8,221 nt of DNA from an uncultured Erysipelotrichales bacterium (GCA_910586805.1 CAJUJC010000092.1:655-8875), one strand, 5' to 3'; counted from the stretch's first letter, positions 1 to 7,009 are shown. Notes: a model not told the origin generated them from the letters alone. Made by a program: numbers and translations.

Positions 1-280
1 CAGGAATTTCTTGTGGATATTGCATCCCCAAAAACAAACCTGCTCTTGATCTTTCATCTACACTCATCTTTAAAACATCTTCATTATTTAAACTGATACT
101 TCCTGATGTGACTGTATATTTAGGATGTCCCATAATGGCAGAGAGTAATGTTGACTTCCCATTTCCATTAGGCCCCATAATCGCATGAACTTCACCTGTG
201 TGAATTGTTAAATTGACTCCTTTTAAGATTTCCTTTTCACCGACTTGAACATATAAATTTTTAATATCTAAAGTTGACAT
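1..280 (-). CDS. sufC: SufC, Fe-S cluster assembly ATPase (N-terminal part, runs off the window)
   Basis: SufC is the ABC-type ATPase of the SUF complex, which assembles iron-sulfur clusters in the cytoplasm with SufB and SufD. Only the first 93 residues are in the window; the rest, and presumably sufD/sufS/sufU/sufB, lie to the left. Seen: start MSTLDIKNLYV, then the Walker A loop GPNGNGKST at residues 36-44. A Q-loop follows in the context GMQYPQEIP (Q87), a hallmark of SufC that separates it from transporter ATPases. The start codon (278-280) has an AAAGGGG ribosome site about 6 bases upstream. A matching promoter lies at 304-332, so sufC is probably the first gene of its operon. The reading frame is intact as far as visible. 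Confidence 0.93.
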   Translation of the reverse strand, partial: MSTLDIKNLYVQVGEKEILKGVNLTIHTGEVHAIMGPNGNGKSTLLSAIMGHPKYTVTSGSISLNNEDVLKMSVDERSRAGLFLGMQYPQEIP

Positions 281-303
281 AAATTCGCCCCTTTCTTTTG
301 TTT

Positions 304-332
304 ATTCTACTTAAATTTTCATATAGATACAA
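304..332 (-). promoter_or_regulatory. Predicted sigma-A-type promoter of the suf operon
   Basis: On the minus strand TTGTAT (327-332) and TAGAAT (304-309) are separated by exactly 17 bases, close to the TTGACA/TATAAT consensus. Transcription would start near 297, giving a leader of about 17 bases that contains the AAAGGGG ribosome site. The region is AT-rich, so a chance match is possible, but position and spacing fit sufC well. Confidence 0.5.
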
Positions 333-370
333 GTTATATGATAATAATTTTTACTTCTTTATTATTAACC

Positions 371-410
371 AAAAAAACCTCATAGAAACCTATTCTATGA
401 GGCATTTTTT
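371..410 (-). terminator. Hairpin terminator of the tiny membrane-peptide operon
   Basis: A perfect 10-bp stem (CCTCATAGAA at 378-387 with TTCTATGAGG at 393-402) closes a 5-base loop. On the minus strand it is followed by seven T (complement of A371-377) and it begins just after the TAG stop of the 24-residue ORF. The plus strand also has a T-run (405-410), so the hairpin could work in both directions. On the plus strand, however, no gene ends here. It insulates the peptide genes from sufC. Confidence 0.85.
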
Positions 411-485
411 CTAGCAAATACCACAAATAATGACTAACAAGATAAATAAAACCAATACTAGAGTAAATGATCCTTGGTGTGCCAT
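411..485 (-). CDS. Tiny single-helix membrane peptide, YjcZ-family sporulation protein-like (24 aa)
   Basis: A 24-residue ORF beginning MAHQGSFTLVLV and ending in ICGIC. After a short polar start, residues 7-22 form one hydrophobic helix. This layout, with a Gly/Ser-Phe junction into a run of Leu/Val/Ile ending near a Gly, matches the YjcZ family of tiny transmembrane proteins, which are annotated as sporulation-associated in Firmicutes. That assignment is by recall of the family pattern. The start is supported by a very strong ribosome site, AAAGGAGGGG, about 6 bases upstream (491-500). It is the second gene of a two-gene unit and is followed directly by a terminator. Cys21 and Cys24 near the C-terminus are unusual in so short a peptide. 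A role in the spore coat or membrane is only inferred. Confidence 0.72.
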   Translation of the reverse strand: MAHQGSFTLVLVLFILLVIICGIC

Positions 486-502
486 AATTTCCCCTCCTTT
501 AC

Positions 503-589
503 TTATGACATAAAACTACAAAATAAAATCAATATAATAAATATCACAATAATAATTTCACTTTGTTTATTTGTCTTTCTCTTTTCCAT
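503..589 (-). CDS. Tiny single-helix membrane peptide of unknown function (28 aa)
   Basis: A 28-residue ORF. A strongly basic N-terminus (MEKRKTNKQSE) is followed by one hydrophobic segment of Ile/Leu/Val/Phe at residues 12-27, so the peptide should insert with its N-terminus in the cytoplasm (positive-inside rule). I do not recognise a family. Support for a real gene is a near-perfect SD AAGGAGG (597-603) with 7 bases to the ATG. A promoter sits just upstream and a second tiny membrane gene lies 17 bases downstream, with a terminator after that. A function with its YjcZ-like neighbour, possibly in sporulation, is inference from context only. Confidence 0.62.
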   Translation of the reverse strand: MEKRKTNKQSEIIIVIFIILILFCSFMS

Positions 590-611
590 TTCGTAACCTC
601 CTTCTATGCAC

Positions 612-640
612 ACTATATATTATGGTAAAATAACTGTAAA
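612..640 (-). promoter_or_regulatory. Predicted promoter of the tiny membrane-peptide operon
   Basis: On the minus strand TTTACA (635-640) and TATAGT (612-617) are 17 bases apart, which fits a sigma-A promoter starting near 605, 16 bases before the first ATG. The same stretch contains CATAATATA (616-624), which matches the CATAnnnTA -10 of sigma-K promoters. The expected AC -35 is not at the right distance, so sporulation control is only a possibility. Confidence 0.45.
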
Positions 641-663
641 TTTTGTGTTATAGCCTACTAAAG

Positions 664-691
664 TTGAAAAAATATTGTTTTCGTGTATAAT
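664..691 (+). promoter_or_regulatory. Predicted sigma-A promoter of the prsA-like pair
   Basis: TTGAAA (664-669) and a perfect TATAAT (686-691) are separated by 16 bases. Transcription would begin near 698, leaving a leader of about 20 bases that carries the AAGGAGGAG ribosome site (707-715). It is divergent from the tiny-peptide promoter, whose -35 lies 24 bases to the left. Confidence 0.7.
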
Positions 692-718
692 AATAGTGTT
701 TATATCAAGGAGGAGCTT

Positions 719-1690
719 ATGAAAGGAAAACAAATTAATGGTTTAATTCTAGCAAGTTTGCTTGTTTTAAGTGGATGTAGTACAACAGTCAAAGAGAATG
801 GTAAAGATATTATTGCATCTATTGATGGGATTAAGATTTCAGCTGATGACGTCTATGACATATTTTCTTCAAAATATGTTGGACAAGTTTCAATGTTTAA
901 TTATATTTTAAAGCAATTAATCAATGAAAACTTTCCTATTAATGATGCAATGAAAAAAGAAGCTCAAGATACTATTGATACAATTGTTACCAATTATAAA
1001 AACCAATATGGTGATGATTACGAAAGTTATTTAGAAAAAGATTTGAGTTCAGTAGGACAATATCAAAACATTGATGAATACAAACAATCACTTATTGATA
1101 ACTTACAATATGCAGAGTTTAAGAAAAAATATGTAAAAGAAAACTTTGATACAGTTTTTGAAGATTATTACAAGGTAGAAAAACCTCGCATGATGAGCAT
1201 TATTAAAATTGCAGTTGAGGATATGGAAAATCCTACTGATGAAGAAAAAGAGAAATTAAAAGAAGTCAAAGAACTTTTGAAAACGGATAAAAGTTTTGAA
1301 GATATTGCCAAAGGATATTCAGATGATGTATCTAGAAGTGCTAATGGTTACATTGGTATTGTTGATTCTACACTAGGTTTATACAATACTTATGGTGATG
1401 ATGTTGAGAAAAAAGCTTTCTCTTTAAAAGAAGGAGAAATAAGTGATGAAATCAAAGGAAATGATGGATATTATTTTCTACACTGTACAAGTCAAAACAA
1501 AGAAACAATAAAAGAAGAATTGAAAAGTGTTGATTTAACATCACCATTGCTTATTTATGATGATTATATTATTTATTTAGCATTTAATACTTATGAAATT
1601 CAATATGCTAATGATGATATCAAAAAACAAATCAAAGAAGTTGTAGATGATGCGTTAAAAGTCAGAACTGAAGAAAGAGAGGATGCATAA
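719..1690 (+). CDS. prsA: PrsA-like foldase lipoprotein with a parvulin-type domain lacking the usual histidines
   Basis: A 323-residue lipoprotein of the PrsA/PpiC class, extracellular chaperone-foldases that help secreted proteins fold at the membrane-wall interface. Seen: a lipoprotein signal with lipobox LSGC (Cys20), an N-terminal SurA_N/PrsA-like helical region, then a parvulin-like domain at about 158-256. The stretch FEDIAKGYSDD aligns with EDLAKEYSTD of Bacillus PrsA, and a GEISD motif follows. The parvulin core position normally His (HILV) is Lys163 (KIAV), and the second His (GYHIIK) is Tyr252 (GYYFLH). Prolyl isomerase activity is therefore doubtful and a chaperone-only role is possible. 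Start: the frame is open from a GTG at 683, but the ATG at 719 follows AAGGAGGAG and begins a proper signal peptide. The stop overlaps the next start by 1 bp. Confidence 0.85.
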   Translation: MKGKQINGLILASLLVLSGCSTTVKENGKDIIASIDGIKISADDVYDIFSSKYVGQVSMFNYILKQLINENFPINDAMKKEAQDTIDTIVTNYKNQYGDDYESYLEKDLSSVGQYQNIDEYKQSLIDNLQYAEFKKKYVKENFDTVFEDYYKVEKPRMMSIIKIAVEDMENPTDEEKEKLKEVKELLKTDKSFEDIAKGYSDDVSRSANGYIGIVDSTLGLYNTYGDDVEKKAFSLKEGEISDEIKGNDGYYFLHCTSQNKETIKEELKSVDLTSPLLIYDDYIIYLAFNTYEIQYANDDIKKQIKEVVDDALKVRTEEREDA

Positions 1691-2544
1691 TGAAAAAATT
1701 AGTTATGTTGTTATTATGTGGTGGATTACTTGTTGGATGTTCTTCTCAGTATAGTATTAAAGTCAGTGATTCATCTTTAAAACTTGCAAGTGGTTCTGGT
1801 CTTGATATTTCTAAACAGGAATATTTTGAATATTTACTAGATACTTATGGAGCAAATGCTGTTTTAACTGAAGTATTAACTTCAATAGCTGATAAAGAAG
1901 TGACTGATCAAGATAAAATTGATAAACTTCTTCAAGAAAGAATTGAAATATATACCAAATATGGTGGTGGAGATTTAAAAAAATATGCAACATCTTTAGG
2001 TTATAAAGATGAAAATGAGTATATAGATACAACTTTATTACCTGATGTCAAACAAGAATTATTGAGAAATAAATATATAGAAGAACATTTTGATGATTTA
2101 GTAAATGAATATGAAATAAGTTGTCTTAAAAAGATTATCGTTGATAAAGAATCAAAAGCTTTATCAATTATCAAAGATTCAACAAGTGAAGAAGCATTTG
2201 ATAAAATAATGAAAGAATATGGAACAAATGGCGAAGATGCTGGTATTGTTACAAATAAAAGTGCTTTAGATGAAAATTTGAAAAAAATGCTATCAAAATT
2301 CAGTAAAATTGATAAAGATGGTATTTATAAAGATGCCATAGAATTAAGCGATGGTAACTATGCTGTGGTTTATTTGTATGACACAGAAAAAAAGGATAAA
2401 GAGGATTATATTCAATCTTTAACTTCTATTGATGAGTTAAAAACAAAAATTGAAGGTATTTATTTAAAGAAATATAACTTCAAAGTCTATGATAAGAAGC
2501 TAGAAAATACTATTAAAGATTTTTCTGATGAATATATTGAATAA
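1690..2544 (+). CDS. Second PrsA-like lipoprotein, diverged paralogue of the preceding gene
   Basis: A 284-residue lipoprotein whose start overlaps the stop of the upstream gene (A of TAA = A of ATG), implying translational coupling. Seen: signal peptide MKKLVMLLLCGG and lipobox LVGC (Cys17), an acidic and lysine-rich helical N-terminal part, and a shortened parvulin-like C-terminal region. There, CLKKIIVDKES (from residue 145) matches the first strand, GEDAGIV matches GYIGIV of the paralogue, and DGNYAVVYLYD matches DGYYFLHC. As in the first copy, Lys148 stands where parvulins have the first catalytic His, and no second His is present. It is probably a chaperone-like partner of the first protein rather than an active isomerase. 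It could be called a hypothetical lipoprotein by automatic tools. Confidence 0.78.
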   Translation: MKKLVMLLLCGGLLVGCSSQYSIKVSDSSLKLASGSGLDISKQEYFEYLLDTYGANAVLTEVLTSIADKEVTDQDKIDKLLQERIEIYTKYGGGDLKKYATSLGYKDENEYIDTTLLPDVKQELLRNKYIEEHFDDLVNEYEISCLKKIIVDKESKALSIIKDSTSEEAFDKIMKEYGTNGEDAGIVTNKSALDENLKKMLSKFSKIDKDGIYKDAIELSDGNYAVVYLYDTEKKDKEDYIQSLTSIDELKTKIEGIYLKKYNFKVYDKKLENTIKDFSDEYIE

Positions 2545-2567
2545 AGGGTTTCCCTTATTCTTTTTTT
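2539..2567 (+). terminator. Terminator of the prsA-like pair, overlapping the stop codon
   Basis: GAATAAAGGG (2539-2548), loop TTT, and CCCTTATTC (2552-2560) form a stem with one bulged A, followed by seven T (2561-2567). The stem includes the TAA stop. It separates the lipoprotein pair from hit, which may have its own weak promoter. Confidence 0.75.
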
Positions 2568-2598
2568 ATTGTAGAATATAAAAAGGAGGTAATGTCTA

Positions 2599-3003
2599 AT
2601 GGAAAATTGTATTTTTTGCATGATTGCTAATCATGATATACCTGGAAAAATAATTTATGAAGATGATATATGTATGGCTTTTTTAGATTTAAGTCAAGCG
2701 ACTGATGGCCATACTCTTGTCATACCAAAAAAACACTTTACTCATTTTTTAGAGGTTGATCAAAATATACTTTCTCATATGATGAAAATAACACAAGATA
2801 TAGCTAAAAAGTTAGAGGATAAATTAAATTGTAAAGGTTTTAATATTATTACAAATATGAATGAAGTTGCAGGTCAAACTGTTCATCATTTTCATATTCA
2901 TATTATACCTCGTTATAAAGAGGTTGAAGGATTTAATCCACAATATACTGATCGCTCAAAAGCAGTTCATCTTGATGATATTTATTGTACAATTATGGAT
3001 TAA
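2599..3003 (+). CDS. hit: HIT-family nucleotide hydrolase (Hint/Hit type)
   Basis: A 134-residue cytoplasmic HIT protein. These enzymes hydrolyse nucleoside phosphoramidates or AMP-linked compounds through a nucleotidyl-His intermediate. Seen: the HIT triad in GQTVHHFHIHIIPRY (H97, H99, H101; H99 the expected nucleophile), and CxxC at C4/C7 with H46 in IPKKHF. With H97 these form the zinc site known from Bacillus Hit. Length is typical of the family. Start: ATG at 2599 lies 9 bases after AAAGGAGG; another ATG at 2592 is out of frame. A TAGAAT at 2572-2577 could be a -10, but no good -35 precedes it, so the gene may depend partly on read-through of the terminator. The next gene begins 11 bases downstream, so the two are likely co-transcribed. 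hit also lies near prsA in Bacillus subtilis, from memory. Confidence 0.93.
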   Translation: MENCIFCMIANHDIPGKIIYEDDICMAFLDLSQATDGHTLVIPKKHFTHFLEVDQNILSHMMKITQDIAKKLEDKLNCKGFNIITNMNEVAGQTVHHFHIHIIPRYKEVEGFNPQYTDRSKAVHLDDIYCTIMD

Positions 3004-3014
3004 AGGAGTATATT

Positions 3015-4043
3015 ATGAAAAAAATTTCAATTAATATGTTATCTAATGCTGATAAGGTCGATGGACAGGGAGTTGGAAGTGCATATTTAGAACAAGTGGC
3101 TCTCATTCAAAATGAATTGGATGATTATTTTGATGTCTTGATTAATAGTTCTCAAGAGTGTGATATTATTCATTGTCATACAATCTTGCCTAAATACTTG
3201 ATTCAAATGAAAAAGAGTAAAGGTGTTAATGTGGCATATGTTCATTTTTTACCTGATACTTTAGATGGTAGTATTCGTTTACCAAAACATGCTTTTCATG
3301 TTTTTAAAAAGTATGTAACATATTTTTATAACACTGCTGATTATTTAATTGTTGTGAATCCTATTTTTATTGATGGTCTTGTAGAATTTGGTATTCGAAG
3401 AGATAAAATCAAGTACATACCTAATTACGTATCAAAAGATACATTTTATAAACTACCTAAAGACAAAAATAATGAAACTCGTCAAAAATATGGAATCAAA
3501 GAAGAAGATTTTGTTGTTTTAGGAGTGGGACAAGTTCAAACGAGAAAAGGTGTCAAGGATTTTATTGAAGTTGCAAAAATGATGAATGATGTTACATTTA
3601 TATGGGCTGGAGGCTTTTCCTTTGGTATGATTACTGATGGTTATGATGAATTAAAGGATATTTATGAAAACCCACCACAAAATGTTAAATTTATAGGAAT
3701 TATACCTAGAAATGAAATGAATGCTATTTATAACATGGCTGATGTTTTATTTATGCCTTCTTATAATGAATTATTCCCAATGTCTATATTAGAGGCTGTT
3801 AATAGTCAAAAACCACTTTTACTAAGAGATTTAGAATTGTATAAAGATATTTTGTTTGAAAAGTATCTCAATGCATCAACAAATAATGATTTTGTAAAAC
3901 ATTTAAATGATTTAAAAATGAATCACGAAATATATGAACAATATTCTTCATATTCTTTAGAAATTAGTGAATATTATTCTAAGGAACATATCAAAGAAAT
4001 GTGGAAAGATTTTTATATAAGTATTGTTAAGAAAGAGAATTAA
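3015..4043 (+). CDS. cpoA: CpoA/LafB-type glycolipid glycosyltransferase (GT4)
   Basis: A 342-residue GT-B-fold glycosyltransferase resembling pneumococcal CpoA and LafB. These add a second sugar (galactose or glucose) to monoglucosyl-diacylglycerol at the inner face of the membrane, making the diglycosyl lipid used in membranes and as lipoteichoic-acid anchor. Seen: the N-terminal GQGVGSAYLEQ loop (17-27), YVHFLPDTLDGSI, GQVQTRKGVKDF (donor domain), IWAGGFSFGMITDGY, and the GT4 EX7E motif E252-E260 in NELFPMSILEA. Several of these I recall as CpoA-specific. The sugar donor cannot be read from sequence. Start: ATG at 3015 follows AAAGGAG (3002-3008), which overlaps the hit stop. The open frame extends to 2985, but that would overlap hit and lacks a ribosome site. 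It probably acts after the glucosyltransferase half of the fusion protein on the opposite strand. Confidence 0.85.
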   Translation: MKKISINMLSNADKVDGQGVGSAYLEQVALIQNELDDYFDVLINSSQECDIIHCHTILPKYLIQMKKSKGVNVAYVHFLPDTLDGSIRLPKHAFHVFKKYVTYFYNTADYLIVVNPIFIDGLVEFGIRRDKIKYIPNYVSKDTFYKLPKDKNNETRQKYGIKEEDFVVLGVGQVQTRKGVKDFIEVAKMMNDVTFIWAGGFSFGMITDGYDELKDIYENPPQNVKFIGIIPRNEMNAIYNMADVLFMPSYNELFPMSILEAVNSQKPLLLRDLELYKDILFEKYLNASTNNDFVKHLNDLKMNHEIYEQYSSYSLEISEYYSKEHIKEMWKDFYISIVKKEN

Positions 4044-4055
4044 TTCTCTTTTTTT
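4032..4055 (+). terminator. Terminator of hit-cpoA
   Basis: A perfect 8-bp stem AAAGAGAA/TTCTCTTT (4032-4039 and 4044-4051) closes a TTAA loop that contains the TAA stop codon, and it runs into a T-tract to 4055. It sits back to back with the terminator of the convergent yhaM gene. Confidence 0.85.
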
Positions 4056-4060
4056 CATAA

Positions 4061-4084
4061 ATAAAAGAAAGGTTTCCCTTTCTT
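4061..4084 (-). terminator. Terminator of the flippase-GT/recX-yhaM operon
   Basis: On the minus strand the 8-bp stem AAGAAAGG/CCTTTCTT (4077-4084 and 4065-4072) closes a GAAA tetraloop and is followed by TT then ATTTAT. It overlaps the yhaM stop. The T-tract is interrupted, so strength is uncertain, but the stable tetraloop and position fit. Confidence 0.75.
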
Positions 4085-5030
4085 ATTCATTCATTTTAGG
4101 TTTGTAAATCATTCTATTTTCTAATGAGAATATTCTTTTCGAATACTCCCCTGGTTCAACTTGTTCTATTGCTTTATCAAACATATTCATTCTCGCATCA
4201 AAATTATCTATAAAATGAACAACTTCAGCTTCTTTGATTTGAGGAAGAACTGGTGAACCATATTCATTTTTACCATGATGAGATAAAATAATATGTTGTA
4301 ATAAAATAACTTCCTCCCCTTCTATATTCAACTCTTGGCTTGCTTCATAAACCATTGCTTGTGCAATAGAAATATGTCCTAATAACTTTCCTTCTAAAGT
4401 ATAATTAGGAACAACTGGACCACTTAATTCAACTATTTTTCCTAAATCATGCAACAAAATACCTGCATAAATTAAATCAGCATTTAATTTAGGATAAAAA
4501 CTCATTAATGCATCAGCAATTTTCAACATTGATAATGTATGGTATGCTAATCCTGATACAAATTCATGATGATTTTTGCTTGCTGCAGGATAAATTTTTA
4601 TTTTCTCTATATGCTTTTCATACAAATGTTTAGTCAAGGCATAAAGTTTCATATTAGAAATACGTTTAATATAATCCATTAACTCTTTGATGATTGTATC
4701 ACCATCTACAGGTGCTTTTGTCAAAAATTGTACCTGCTGTGATTCTTGATAAGAAACATTATCTATACTTACAATTTTCATTTGTCTATCATCACTATAT
4801 TTAATAATATCCCCTTTACCTCTTACCACAGCACCAATTGTAAGAGTAGACATATTTTCTGCTGTTGCATTCCATAATTTTGCATCTATTGTTCCTGTAT
4901 CATCTTGAAAAGTAATACTCAAATAATTACTTTTTTTTGTTCCATTTGTTTTGCCACTTGTAACATGTGAAATCAACGCAGTAAATTCTACATTTTCATC
5001 TCCACATTTCATATTTTTAATTTTAATCAT
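4083..5030 (-). CDS. yhaM: YhaM 3'-5' exoribonuclease (OB-fold plus HD domain)
   Basis: A 315-residue cytoplasmic enzyme, nearly the length of Bacillus YhaM (314 as I recall). YhaM degrades single-stranded RNA, and DNA in vitro, from the 3' end. Seen: an N-terminal OB-fold nucleic-acid-binding domain (about 10-90, with YLSITFQDDTG and IDAKLWN), then a metal-dependent HD domain with H164 (AYHTLSM), H194-D195 (LLHDLGK), H251/H252 (LSHHGK) and D275 (FIDNFDARM). All expected metal ligands are present. Start: the frame is open to an ATG at 5051, but ATG 5028-5030 has GGGAGG 7 bases upstream and gives the family-like start MIKIKN. It overlaps the end of the upstream fusion gene by 8 bp, so it is coupled to it. 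It is the last gene of its operon. Confidence 0.93.
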   Translation of the reverse strand: MIKIKNMKCGDENVEFTALISHVTSGKTNGTKKSNYLSITFQDDTGTIDAKLWNATAENMSTLTIGAVVRGKGDIIKYSDDRQMKIVSIDNVSYQESQQVQFLTKAPVDGDTIIKELMDYIKRISNMKLYALTKHLYEKHIEKIKIYPAASKNHHEFVSGLAYHTLSMLKIADALMSFYPKLNADLIYAGILLHDLGKIVELSGPVVPNYTLEGKLLGHISIAQAMVYEASQELNIEGEEVILLQHIILSHHGKNEYGSPVLPQIKEAEVVHFIDNFDARMNMFDKAIEQVEPGEYSKRIFSLENRMIYKPKMNE

Positions 5031-7005
5031 TCGCTTCCTCCCATAACTCATTAATAATTTCTACAACATCATCATATTCATACCCTTTTTGAACCAAAAA
5101 AGTAATAATTTTACTTCTTAATATGCGTGAATCATAACGTGATTTATAACGATTATAAACACGATGATATTCTTTTGTAAGAAGCATTTTTGTATGTTCC
5201 TTAGGTATTGTAAACTCAAAATCATTAATTGCCTGTTCAATAACATCAGCTGAAAAACCTTTATTAAATAGCTTGCTTTTAATATTTTGAATTAATGCAT
5301 ATTCAGGCCTTGTTGTATTTTCATTATATAATTTTTGAACAAGGTCTGTAGCTTTATTATATTCCAATTCTTTTTCATACCCAGCCAAAAATTCATCTAT
5401 AACAAATGGAGAAACACCATCACGTTTAAGATTATAAATAATTTTATTAATACCTAACCCTAAACGTGTTGATTTTTGAAAATAGTTCTTTGTATACTCC
5501 AAATCATCAATCAAATTCTTTTGAACCAATAAATCCATTGTCATATCTATTTGAATATCATCAAAATCACCTTTATCAGATAACTTCTTTTGCATTTTCA
5601 AATATGTATAATCTTTATAAGTCAAATACTTTAATGCAAGTTGATAAGCTTTAGATACCTGTTCATGATCTTTTAATGCATCTAATTCCTCTCTATCAAC
5701 AACTTGTCCAACAAATAAACCATATCTATCAATAACATTTTGTGATAAATTTAAAATAATTTGATGGTTGTCAAATTGAAATGCCACTTCTTTCTTTTGA
5801 TTATTTGTAGGTGTCATAGATACAACTTTATAACAATAATGATGTTTAGATAATGCTTTTTGATAAACCAGCATAATATTTTTATAGAAATTTTCACTAC
5901 TATATTTCATCGCATCACAAAATGCCTGATTTGATAATTCACTTAAATTGTGATTTGATAATTGTAAAATAAGTTCTATCAATTCATCTTTTTCGTTAAA
6001 AAAATATCCATTTTGACCATGTTGAATGACCCCTTCTAGATTCTTATCATAACGTGCTATTGCTGGTATTCCACTTGCCATTGCTTCAATAAAAGTTAAT
6101 CCCTGAGTTTCAGTCATAGAAGCTGATACAAAGACATGAGAAACATGATAATATGAAGGAACAAATTGACTTTCCTTAGCTCCTGTAAAGAAAATACAAT
6201 CATTTAAATCTAATTGCTCAACCATCCCTTTAAGTTCATTAAGTTGTGGTCCTCCACCAACAATTAATAAACAAATTTGAGAATTCATTTTATGAATATC
6301 AACCATTGCATCAATTAATAAGTCAATACTTTTTTCAGGAGCTATTCTCCCTAAAAATATAACAACAAACTTATCTTCTAAATGATATTCTTTAATAATA
6401 TCATTCATCAATTCTTTGTTCATATTTTCTTTAGAAAAACGTTCTAATTGTAAACCAGTTCCAACAACATTAATAGAATTAGAAATGCCATACTCTCTTA
6501 ATGCATCAGCTGTTTTTTGAGATGGAACAATTAATTCAGAACATGTTTCTCCATATATTTTAGATATTTTTTCAATAATTTTTTTTGCCACTTGATCAAC
6601 AGCTTTCATATGTCCAGAAGTTAAATAGTGTGAGTAATCAGCCCACATTGTATGATATGTGTAACAAACTGGTACATTTAAAATTTCACCTGCTATCTTA
6701 CCAAATATTCCTACTCCAAATTCAGTTTGAATATGAATAATATCAGGCCTAAACTCTTTTAATTCTTTCATTCCTTTAAAAGAATATATATTAGATGCCC
6801 TATATCCATACAACTTCTTTAAATCAATTCCTGGTAAACGGAGTATATATTCATCATCAACATAATGACTTTCATGAGGAAGTGTTGTTGTAACAACCAA
6901 AACATTATGACCATTTTTTACCAATTCAGATTTTAAAATAGATGTTGAAGTTGCAACACCATTAATATCAGGTAAATAAGTATCACTAAATAATGCAATA
7001 TTCAT
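5023..7005 (-). CDS. Fusion protein: GT4 diacylglycerol glucosyltransferase-like domain + RecX domain
   Basis: A 660-residue uninterrupted ORF carrying two proteins normally encoded separately. Residues 1 to about 385 are a GT4 glycosyltransferase like LafA/alpha-monoglucosyl-DAG synthase. The N-terminal loop is SDTYLPDINGVATS, followed by HIQTEFGVG, HTMWADYSHYL, FLGRIAPEKSIDLLI and EX7E at E299-E307 (ETQGLTFIEAMASG). From about 393 to 660 lies a full-length RecX-like domain: a Gram-positive-type N-terminal strand region (VVSMTPTN...), then three-helix repeats including ALKYLTYKDYT (457-467), NLIDDLEYT (497-505) and GLGINKIIYNLKRDGV (516-531), and two further repeats. RecX modulates RecA filaments; the GT makes membrane glucolipid. 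Start: ATG 7003-7005 is 7 bases from GGAG and preferred over the adjacent ATG at 7008. The gene lies between a flippase-like gene (4-bp gap) and yhaM (8-bp overlap). The function of the linkage is unknown. Confidence 0.88.
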   Translation of the reverse strand: MNIALFSDTYLPDINGVATSTSILKSELVKNGHNVLVVTTTLPHESHYVDDEYILRLPGIDLKKLYGYRASNIYSFKGMKELKEFRPDIIHIQTEFGVGIFGKIAGEILNVPVCYTYHTMWADYSHYLTSGHMKAVDQVAKKIIEKISKIYGETCSELIVPSQKTADALREYGISNSINVVGTGLQLERFSKENMNKELMNDIIKEYHLEDKFVVIFLGRIAPEKSIDLLIDAMVDIHKMNSQICLLIVGGGPQLNELKGMVEQLDLNDCIFFTGAKESQFVPSYYHVSHVFVSASMTETQGLTFIEAMASGIPAIARYDKNLEGVIQHGQNGYFFNEKDELIELILQLSNHNLSELSNQAFCDAMKYSSENFYKNIMLVYQKALSKHHYCYKVVSMTPTNNQKKEVAFQFDNHQIILNLSQNVIDRYGLFVGQVVDREELDALKDHEQVSKAYQLALKYLTYKDYTYLKMQKKLSDKGDFDDIQIDMTMDLLVQKNLIDDLEYTKNYFQKSTRLGLGINKIIYNLKRDGVSPFVIDEFLAGYEKELEYNKATDLVQKLYNENTTRPEYALIQNIKSKLFNKGFSADVIEQAINDFEFTIPKEHTKMLLTKEYHRVYNRYKSRYDSRILRSKIITFLVQKGYEYDDVVEIINELWEEAND

Positions 7006-7009
7006 CATA

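Noticed and set aside
616..640. Firm sigma-K promoter for the tiny peptides
   Set aside because: CATAATATA fits the -10, but no AC element lies 15-17 bases upstream; a sigma-A reading with 17-base spacing fits better, so it is kept only as a possibility.
683..718. GTG start for the first PrsA-like gene
   Set aside because: It would overlap the -10 element and put 12 residues before the signal peptide; the ATG at 719 has the strong SD.
1811..2032. Minus-strand 73-codon open frame inside the second PrsA-like gene
   Set aside because: It lies wholly within a well supported lipoprotein gene on the other strand, is low-complexity (Leu/His/Tyr-rich) and has no family resemblance; it is an antisense shadow.
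2985..3014. Earlier start of the CpoA-like gene inside hit
   Set aside because: The candidate has no ribosome site and overlaps hit by 19 bp, whereas ATG 3015 has AAAGGAG at good distance and yields the family-like start.
5466..5654. Plus-strand 62-codon open frame
   Set aside because: It is antisense to the RecX part of the fusion gene, with no recognisable domain.
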